Source of the DNA: Psychrobacter submarinus
GTDB taxonomy: Bacteria > Pseudomonadota > Gammaproteobacteria > Pseudomonadales > Moraxellaceae
Assembly (NCBI RefSeq): GCF_904846685.1
Contig: NZ_CAJHBQ010000001.1
Coordinates: 496,001-560,000 of the forward strand
Reading direction: 5' to 3'
Length of the DNA: 64,000 nucleotides
Under the pieces are notes generated by a model. The model was given only the letters and a program-made list of their open reading frames with translations, ran no database searches and was not told where the DNA came from. Made by a program: the position numbers and the translations under genes. The number at the start of each line of letters is the position of its first letter. Position 1 is the stretch's first letter. Shown here in pieces: positions 58,282-64,000 of the stretch.

Positions 58282-59607
58282 ATGAGCCATATTGCGGTAC
58301 TCGGAGCAGGCGTAGTAGGCGTGACAACTGCTTGGTATTTACAAAAGGCGGGCTATCAAGTTACCGTTATTGAGCGCGAGTCGGCCGCTGGGATGCAGAC
58401 GTCATTTGCCAATGGCGGGCAAATCTCAGTTTCTCACGCCACCCCTTGGGCTAACCCTAAAACGCCAATCAAGGCACTCAAATGGTTGTTTCGTGAAGAT
58501 GCGCCACTTCTTTATCGTCTGCGTGCGGATAAAGCGCAGCTAAAATGGGCGATGCAGTTCTTAAAGGAGTGCCGCGCGGATCGCGCCGATGCCAATCTAG
58601 TGCAAATGCTCCATCTAGGGCTTTATTCACGCGCAGCGCTACAGCAACTCAGACGTAGCATCGATATCGAATACGAGCAGCAAACACGCGGTATCATGCA
58701 CTTTTATACGAGCCAAGCAGAGTTCGATGCCGCCGTTGCACCGACCGAGCGTATGCAAGAGCTCGGCTGCGAGCGTCATTTTATCGATGTCAATACTGCC
58801 GCAAGCCTAGAGCCTGCGCTATACCCTATCGCACACAAGCTTATTGGCGCAACTTATACTAGCCGTGATGAGTCTGGTAATGCCCATCTATTTACTCAGC
58901 GATTAGCGGCCAAGTGTAAGCAAGCAGGCGTCAGCTTTCTATACGATACTGATATTGTGGCTTTGAATACCGACGCGCACTCGCAGTGCCCGCATGTGCA
59001 TAGTATTACTATTCGTCCTGCCGGCCAGAACGCGCAGACTTTTAGCGCCGATAGCTTCGTGATCGCACTAGGTAGTTATAGTGTGCCTTTAACCAAACCT
59101 CTAAATATTGATCTGCCGATATTTCCGGCCAAAGGTTATTCTGCCACTTACCGCGTCAATCCGCGCGCGCCGCATTTAGCGCCTTTTGTTAGCCTGATCG
59201 ATGATGAGTACAAGCTAGTGATGTCGCGACTTGGCGATAAGCTACGCGTGGCTGGTACCGCTGAGTTTAACGGCTATAACATGGATCTGAATATGACTCG
59301 CTGCAAAGCCATTACTGAGCGCGTACATCAGATTTTTCCAAAAGGCATTATCGCTAGTTCGGCTAAGTACTGGACAGGACTGCGGCCTATGACGCCATCG
59401 AATGTACCGCTAATAGGCCGCGCGCACTTAGGTCAAGTCCGTCACGGTAGTCAAAATAGCGCGGCAACCTTTGATAATTTATGGCTGAACACCGGACACG
59501 GGACTTTAGGCTGGACACACGCTTGCGGCTCGGCTAAAGCCATTAGCCTGCTGATACAAAATGAGATGCCAAAGGTGCAGTTTGATTTTGTGGGCATCGA
59601 TAAGTAG
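58282..59607 (+). CDS. dadA: D-amino acid dehydrogenase
   Basis: A 441-residue membrane-associated FAD enzyme oxidising D-amino acids (D-Ala preferred in known members) to 2-oxo acids. The FAD motif is IAVLGAGVVGVTTAWYLQKAGYQVTVIE at residues 4-31, followed by SFANGGQISVSHATPWANP, the DadA hallmark. The C-terminal TGLRPMTPSNVPLIGRA and NLWLNTGHGTLGWTHACGSA complete it. No alanine racemase (dadX) or Lrp-type regulator is adjacent, which differs from the E. coli dad operon. It ends at a terminator shared with the convergent oxidoreductase. Confidence 0.94.
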   Translation: MSHIAVLGAGVVGVTTAWYLQKAGYQVTVIERESAAGMQTSFANGGQISVSHATPWANPKTPIKALKWLFREDAPLLYRLRADKAQLKWAMQFLKECRADRADANLVQMLHLGLYSRAALQQLRRSIDIEYEQQTRGIMHFYTSQAEFDAAVAPTERMQELGCERHFIDVNTAASLEPALYPIAHKLIGATYTSRDESGNAHLFTQRLAAKCKQAGVSFLYDTDIVALNTDAHSQCPHVHSITIRPAGQNAQTFSADSFVIALGSYSVPLTKPLNIDLPIFPAKGYSATYRVNPRAPHLAPFVSLIDDEYKLVMSRLGDKLRVAGTAEFNGYNMDLNMTRCKAITERVHQIFPKGIIASSAKYWTGLRPMTPSNVPLIGRAHLGQVRHGSQNSAATFDNLWLNTGHGTLGWTHACGSAKAISLLIQNEMPKVQFDFVGIDK

Positions 59608-59653
59608 TCGTATTCTGCAAGTGCTAAGTTAAAAATGCCAGAACAACACAAAT

Positions 59654-59689
59654 AAAAAAGACGCCTACTTAAAATAAGCGTCTTTTTTT
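59654..59689. terminator. bidirectional terminator between convergent genes
   Basis: A perfect 11-bp stem, AAAAAAGACGC/GCGTCTTTTTT, with a 13-base loop, between dadA and the molybdopterin oxidoreductase gene. Confidence 0.9.
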
Positions 59690-59709
59690 GATTTAGTGCC
59701 AGTTTGTCA

Positions 59710-59741
59710 TTTAATAGGAGTAGCGTTTAATAGGAGTAGCG
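59710..59741. repeat. 16-bp tandem duplication
   Basis: TTTAATAGGAGTAGCG occurs twice head to tail, just beyond the stop of the molybdopterin oxidoreductase gene. No role is evident. Confidence 0.85.
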
Positions 59742-59754
59742 TGCTACATACCTC

Positions 59755-61968
59755 TTAAGCCACGACTTTATCATTAACTGTCGTCTCATTATCCTCTCTG
59801 GCAAACGCAACCGCTTGCAGAGTGACCGGTACGCCATTGACTGCTGCATTCCCGCTTAGCTCATCGATAAGCGTATCATCAGTCAAATCATTGACACTGA
59901 CGCCTGCATTCGCCTGAGCAATTTTTTGTTTGACGCCTTTACGGCCGTGACCGAAGCCATGCGGAATGCTCACCACACCTGGCATCAGCTCATCGGTGAC
60001 CTCAGCGTTGATAGTGACCTCACCGACACGCGAGGTGACTTTGACCGCTTGACCGTCTTCGATGTTATGAGCCTTTGCAGTATCAGGGTGCAACATCAGT
60101 GTACAGCGCGACTTACCTTTGGTGAGACGATGACTGTTATGTAGCCAAGAGTTATTACTGCGCACATGACGACGCCCAATGAGTAAGATCTGGCTCTCAT
60201 CATAGCTTGCCATCATCTCCTCTACCCGCGCAAGATCGGCTTGATAAAAATCAACATTGAGATTGATTTGCTGATCTTTATGCTTGATGGCTTCTGGCAG
60301 CATCGGCTTTAGTGGCCCTAAATCCATGCCGTGAGGGTATTTTTTGAGCTTTTTAAGACTCATTCCATAATAAGGACCACGCTTTAGGCCTTGGTCAAGT
60401 ATAAACTCTGGCCCCAGCTTTTGGATCAGTTTGCGCTCAGCTTTGAGGGGTAAAGGCGCATTCTTATCCAAACGCTCAGCTAGCTCTATATAGATTTGCC
60501 AATCATGCTTAGCGTCTTTGGGCTTAGTAAATAGCACAGGCGAGTATTTAGCCACGTTGTGGGTAGCAAAGCCATTAAAGGTGACATCATAATGATCGCG
60601 CTCAAGCGCTGAGACTGGCGGTAAGATGATATTGGCGTGGCGGCTGGTCTCCGTCACATAATAGTCAAAGCATACCATAAACTCCAAACTCTCAAACGCT
60701 TGATCTAGCTTTTCGCCATTGGGTGTACTGAGCACCGGATTACCCGCCACACACAAAAAGCCTTTGAGCTGCCCTTCGCCCTCGACTAACATCTCATCTG
60801 CCATCGCTGCTACCGGATACTCACCATTGAAGTCAGGTAGATTACTGACGCGGCTGTGACGTTTACCCAAATAGCCAGGACCCGTGTTTTGCACTACGTT
60901 GACGGCAGGGTTTGGGAACATCAGGCCACCGACCTCATCCAAGCGCCCTGTGACGATATTGATAATCATCACTATATATTGACTTAATAAGCCAAACTCT
61001 TGCACCGAGACGCCCATACGGCTATAGCACACTGAGCTTTCAGCCTCACAAAACTCTTTGACCAACCGCTTAATTTCATCGGCGGCGATGCCAGTAATCG
61101 GCGCGACGGATTCTGCGCTATAACCTTTAGCGAAGTCTGCCATGCGCTCAATCTCCGGAGCGAGGTCAGCGGCTCTATTATTGACACGTGCCTTTTTGGC
61201 GTAGCCTTGCGCATAAATCTCATTGAGCATCGCAAGGAGCAGTAACACATCAGTCGCCGGACGGATAAAGTGATGCTCGCTGGCGATATCAGCCGTCTCG
61301 GTACGTCTTGGGTCGATGACCACTACTTTGCCATCTCGAGCTTTGATATCTTTTAGCTTTTGACGCATGTTTGCGGCGGTCATGATACTGCCGTTAGAGG
61401 CTAGCGGATTGCCACCGATGATCAGCATGTGCTGAGTACGATTGACATCAGGCACAGGGATACGCAGCATGTGACCGAACAGATGCAGGCTAATAATATG
61501 ATGCGGCAGCTGATCGATAGAGGTGGCTGAGAAGCGAGTGCGAGTCTTGATGCTGCCTAATAGATGCTTAATGGTGAGCATACCGCCTAAGTTGTGCACG
61601 TTAGGGTTACCTAGATAGACGCCAAAAGCGTTGTTGCCATACTTTTTTTGTATGGACTGTATGCCGGCCGCGACTTTGTCTAACGCCTCATCCCAACTGA
61701 TCTTTTTCCAGCCATCAGCGGTGCGCTCGACAGGATGGCGCAGGCGATCAGGATCTTCGTGCAAATCTTGCAAAGCGGTGGCTTTTGGGCAGATATAGCC
61801 TTTGGAGAATGGATCGTCCTTATCGCCCTTGATAGACAGCACCTTTTCGCCATCATGCTTGACGACGATACCGCACATCGCTTCACACAAGTTGCAGGTT
61901 CTAAAGTGAGTTTGTTCACCCGCTGTGCTTGCGTCTTTGCTTTTATTTTCACGGATACTTTTAATCAT
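59755..61968 (-). CDS. molybdopterin oxidoreductase with N-terminal 4Fe-4S cluster
   Basis: A 737-residue DMSO-reductase-family enzyme. An N-terminal Fe-S motif (Cys25, Cys28, Cys32 and Cys60 in TCNLCEAMCG and YICPK) precedes the bis-MGD-binding body (KKISWDEALDKVA, MLIIGGNPLASNGS, VVVIDPRRTETAD). The C-terminal molydopterin dinucleotide-binding domain starts near VEEMMASYDESQ. It has no Tat signal, so it is cytosolic. Its substrate and partner are unknown; no formate dehydrogenase, nitrate reductase or electron-transfer subunit is adjacent. A TetR gene lies 141 bases upstream. AAGGAAG precedes the ATG. Confidence 0.92.
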   Translation of the reverse strand: MIKSIRENKSKDASTAGEQTHFRTCNLCEAMCGIVVKHDGEKVLSIKGDKDDPFSKGYICPKATALQDLHEDPDRLRHPVERTADGWKKISWDEALDKVAAGIQSIQKKYGNNAFGVYLGNPNVHNLGGMLTIKHLLGSIKTRTRFSATSIDQLPHHIISLHLFGHMLRIPVPDVNRTQHMLIIGGNPLASNGSIMTAANMRQKLKDIKARDGKVVVIDPRRTETADIASEHHFIRPATDVLLLLAMLNEIYAQGYAKKARVNNRAADLAPEIERMADFAKGYSAESVAPITGIAADEIKRLVKEFCEAESSVCYSRMGVSVQEFGLLSQYIVMIINIVTGRLDEVGGLMFPNPAVNVVQNTGPGYLGKRHSRVSNLPDFNGEYPVAAMADEMLVEGEGQLKGFLCVAGNPVLSTPNGEKLDQAFESLEFMVCFDYYVTETSRHANIILPPVSALERDHYDVTFNGFATHNVAKYSPVLFTKPKDAKHDWQIYIELAERLDKNAPLPLKAERKLIQKLGPEFILDQGLKRGPYYGMSLKKLKKYPHGMDLGPLKPMLPEAIKHKDQQINLNVDFYQADLARVEEMMASYDESQILLIGRRHVRSNNSWLHNSHRLTKGKSRCTLMLHPDTAKAHNIEDGQAVKVTSRVGEVTINAEVTDELMPGVVSIPHGFGHGRKGVKQKIAQANAGVSVNDLTDDTLIDELSGNAAVNGVPVTLQAVAFAREDNETTVNDKVVA

Positions 61969-62109
61969 AGTTTAACTTCCTTGTCGTTGACTCTTATTCC
62001 AGTGTAAGATTGCTAGAATGTACTGGGTTAAAATATTGCTAGATACGAGCTTAGGTTTTACATCCAGCCTTAAACTTTGTTTTTTAAACGCTATCTTCAA
62101 ACGCTATCT

Positions 62110-62904
62110 TTAAACGCTGTGTTTTTGCCAAAAACGAATGAATAAAGCATTTAAGTTTTGACATAAGATGGTGATGGCTTGACCTCGAGTATAGCGCTGC
62201 TGGTGACAGCCTAGTATCAGCTCATGGACTTGCGCTGAGGCAATATCGACACACAAATTGACTTCAGACGCCTCAAAATCACAGCCAGATAACGTCAGAC
62301 CTTCGACTAATATCTGCGTCCACTCTTGTTGTATCTCATTGATTAAATGACTCAAGCCGCTGCTTGTAGACAGCTGATTTTCTGTACTGAGTTCTATACT
62401 GGGTTTTGTACTGAGTTCTATACTGAGTTCTAAGCTGGGTTTTGTACTGAGTTTTGTAGTGGGGCCACAGCGCAGACGATCCTCGTTTAAGCGCTGAAAT
62501 AAGTCGATATTAATGAAGGCGGCATCAAAGATGTGGTTAAGACATTGCTCACAGCGCTGGTTGAACTGAGTCTCACTGAGCCAAGCATAGTCTTTAATCA
62601 TTGTTATCCAAGCGGCGCGCATTGGCGAGAGATAATTGTCTTTGAGCTGCGCGCTTAGCTGCTGTTGCAGCTCATCTAAGCTTGCAAAATGATTATAAAA
62701 ACTTGGCTGCGCAATCCCTGCGCCTTTGGCGACTTTATTCATACTCATGCCTGCGCTGCCTTCACTGCTATATAGACGCAAAGCGCTTTTCATTATCGCG
62801 TTACGCGTTTGTGCCTTGGCAAGCTTGCGTGGTGATGCGATGCTCGCTTTTGCAAACCCGCCTTTTTTATCACCTATATCATCGATTATTTGTGTCACTT
62901 TCAC
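62110..62904 (-). CDS. TetR-family transcriptional regulator with coding minisatellite
   Basis: A 264-residue regulator. The HTH domain (about residues 31-76) includes QTRNAIMKSALRLYSSEGSAGMSMNKVAKGAGIAQPSFYNHFASLDEL. The C-terminal ligand domain has FINIDLFQRLNEDRLRCG, then a Ser/Thr/Leu/Lys-rich repeat (LSTKPS, ELS units, about residues 150-174) from six 12-bp DNA repeats, then a normal C-terminal helix set. Translation seems to start at GTG (62904 or 62898), after AAGG. It precedes the molybdopterin oxidoreductase on the same strand and is the likely candidate to control it; this is inference. Confidence 0.88.
   Translation of the reverse strand: MKVTQIIDDIGDKKGGFAKASIASPRKLAKAQTRNAIMKSALRLYSSEGSAGMSMNKVAKGAGIAQPSFYNHFASLDELQQQLSAQLKDNYLSPMRAAWITMIKDYAWLSETQFNQRCEQCLNHIFDAAFINIDLFQRLNEDRLRCGPTTKLSTKPSLELSIELSTKPSIELSTENQLSTSSGLSHLINEIQQEWTQILVEGLTLSGCDFEASEVNLCVDIASAQVHELILGCHQQRYTRGQAITILCQNLNALFIRFWQKHSV
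62384..62455. repeat. six 12-bp tandem repeats inside the TetR gene
   Basis: Units GTACTGAGTTCT, ATACTGGGTTTT, GTACTGAGTTCT, ATACTGAGTTCT, AAGCTGGGTTTT, GTACTGAGTTTT lie head to tail. The unit is a multiple of three, so changes in copy number keep the frame and add or remove four residues (ELST/KPSL type). Confidence 0.92.
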
Positions 62905-63459
62905 GCTTAGCCTTTTATTAAACCACTTTATGCTTATGTTTAGACTATAAGGTTATAGTCATTTGCACGGGCTGTCTATAATTTAATTATCATAAATAAC
63001 AGATTACTAAGATAAGCTAGCAATGCCTTGAGTGAAGCTGTTAGAGAGAAATCATGACGATCTAGAAAGAATAACCGTCTAACGAGGTTTTTTTGCAGAA
63101 TAAGAAGTTGTATATTAAGACGCTTTTTAAAGTACTAGAACTTACGAGTACTAAATATCATAGTTAATAAATAGAACAGCCGTACGGTTACTTTTAATTT
63201 TGCTTACTCTTACAAAGGTTACATACTCATAATAAATTTGCGGCCTTTATTATTGTTGAGCAACACTAAAAACACCGTTAATACAGACAGCGCGAGTCAT
63301 AATTTATATAGTAAGAATCACTAGTTATTGATGCATCGCTTAATAGCGATCTATTGAATGCTAGAGAATATAAACTCATTAATCGGCTATATTATAAAAA
63401 TAGGTAAATAGAAGGACTTTTATTTTACTGAATGAGCCGCTAATACAATGATAATCACT
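62905..63459. other. 555-base divergent intergenic region
   Basis: AT-rich gap between the TetR gene and the CsbD gene. No ORF or clear RNA gene was recognised. It should hold the promoter of the TetR gene and of csbD-like. Confidence 0.45.
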
Positions 63460-63663
63460 ATGAATGAACATACTCTAAAAGGCGAATGGAACCAAATGAA
63501 AGGTTCAGTAAAACAAAAATGGGGCGAGTTGACCAATGATGACCTCGACCAAATCGAAGGTAGCCGTGATAAGCTAGTCGGCCGTGTACAAGAACGTTAT
63601 GGCCATAGTAAAGAGGATGCCGAGCGTGACGTGGACAACTGGCGCCGTGAAAACAACTATTAA
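63460..63663 (+). CDS. CsbD-family stress protein
   Basis: A 67-residue, highly charged, mostly helical protein of the CsbD/YjbJ group: LKGEWNQMKGSVKQKWGELTNDDLDQIEGSRDKLVGRVQERYG, with the usual C-terminal DVDNWRRENNY. These proteins are abundant under general stress; function is unknown. The frame opens four codons earlier at 63448; the ATG at 63460 matches the usual MN-E/K start. Neither start has a strong ribosome site. It ends at a terminator. Confidence 0.92.
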   Translation: MNEHTLKGEWNQMKGSVKQKWGELTNDDLDQIEGSRDKLVGRVQERYGHSKEDAERDVDNWRRENNY

Positions 63664-63696
63664 TAGTTGCAAGATAGAATAGATATTTTTATCTTT

Positions 63697-63728
63697 ACCG
63701 TATTGGCTGATCGTCGATACGGTTTTTA
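63697..63728 (+). terminator. csbD-type gene terminator
   Basis: ACCGTAT/ATACGGT stem with a 13-base loop, followed by five T. Confidence 0.75.
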
Positions 63729-63902
63729 GTATGTCGGTGTTAACTCTCATTGCTCATTCGTAGATAACTTTTGACTAGCGATTACATGCAGCTCAAGAGT
63801 AGAGAATTAGCAATAATAATTGAGAGACAATAACTTAAAAGCTATTATTTAAAGACAAACATTAGAAATAATCACTTAGAAAATATAGCTGAAAAACTGC
63901 AG

Positions 63903-63975
63903 CTTAAAAACGATAAACTTAAAAACGATAAACTTAAAAACGATAAATTAGAAACGATAAACTAAAAACTATAAA
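63903..63975. repeat. tandem array of 15-bp AT-rich units
   Basis: CTTAAAAACGATAAA three times exactly (63903-63917, 918-932, 933-947 within the 63.9 kb block), then two degenerate units to 63975. It is adjacent to a palindrome at the right edge and lies outside any gene. Confidence 0.9.
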
Positions 63976-63977
63976 AC

Positions 63978-64000
63978 CGCATAACAATCATTGTTATGCG
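63978..64000 (-). terminator. palindrome, probable terminator of a gene beyond the right edge
   Basis: A perfect 10-bp stem, CGCATAACAA/TTGTTATGCG, with loop TCA. On the minus strand it is followed by GGTTTTAT, so it could end a leftward transcript from a gene outside the window. Confidence 0.6.

Noticed and set aside
63903-63975. Possible CRISPR array
   Set aside because: The 15-bp units are directly adjacent, with no spacers, and there are no cas genes in the window.

Overview
The window looks like chromosomal DNA from a Psychrobacter-like member of the Moraxellaceae (Gammaproteobacteria). The basis is the moderate G+C, the short AccA without the N-terminal helical part seen in E. coli, the hemA / TPR protein / lolB / ispE / tRNA-Gln / prs / rplY / pth order, and the overall protein resemblance. 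The genus call is inference; no database was searched. Most of the window is housekeeping core, with accessory patches and small mobile repeats between genes.

Layout. 1-2150 is an accessory patch at the 3' side of purL: the end of an IS5-family element inserted at a CTAG site, two small unknown genes, a decayed copy of the purL 3' end with its terminator, and a RelE/HigB-type toxin with an XRE antitoxin. 2151-11661 holds purL, a flavin split-barrel protein, pgsA, a renalase-like flavoprotein and acs; a 500-base gap here carries an orphan plus-strand terminator and may encode a small RNA. 11960-18923 is one minus-strand operon for a branched-chain-amino-acid-type ABC importer (livH-livM-livG-livF, then a long-chain acyl-CoA ligase, then the lipoprotein binding protein). 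The ligase inside the importer operon suggests an organic acid that is imported and activated to its CoA ester. 19408-34157 is mixed metabolism: a HI0933-type flavoprotein, an Old Yellow Enzyme, a DMT exporter, lplA, an internally deleted serine hydrolase gene, an unknown lipoprotein, fadH, a second acyl-CoA ligase, a split YeeE/YedE sulfur transporter and a class V aminotransferase.

34607-44395 is the conserved block: hemA faces away from the TPR protein, lolB, ispE, two identical tRNA-Gln(UUG) genes, prs, rplY and pth, with panD next. 44616-54205 carries a Ca2+/Na+ antiporter, an RDD protein, tRNA-Arg(ACG), tRNA-Ser(GCU), thiD, proC-yggT, tilS, accA and ppx. Three copies of a 137-152 bp hairpin-forming MITE lie here, two of them flanking accA. 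54557-64000 contains an Mpo1-like protein, hemL, a 50-residue SANT/HTH-like protein, yjdM, ygfZ, a D-amino acid dehydrogenase, an orphan molybdopterin oxidoreductase with a TetR regulator that contains an in-frame 12-bp minisatellite, and a CsbD stress protein.

Functional links: fatty-acid and acyl-CoA metabolism recurs (acs, two acyl-CoA ligases, fadH, accA, lplA). Haem synthesis is represented by hemA and hemL. Nearly every convergent gene pair shares one bidirectional terminator. No CRISPR array, prophage or large defence island was seen. The most distinctive observations are small-scale: a TA-flanked MITE splitting a terminator whose perfect stem is restored by removing it, the duplicated purL 3' end around a toxin-antitoxin pair, and the coding minisatellite.
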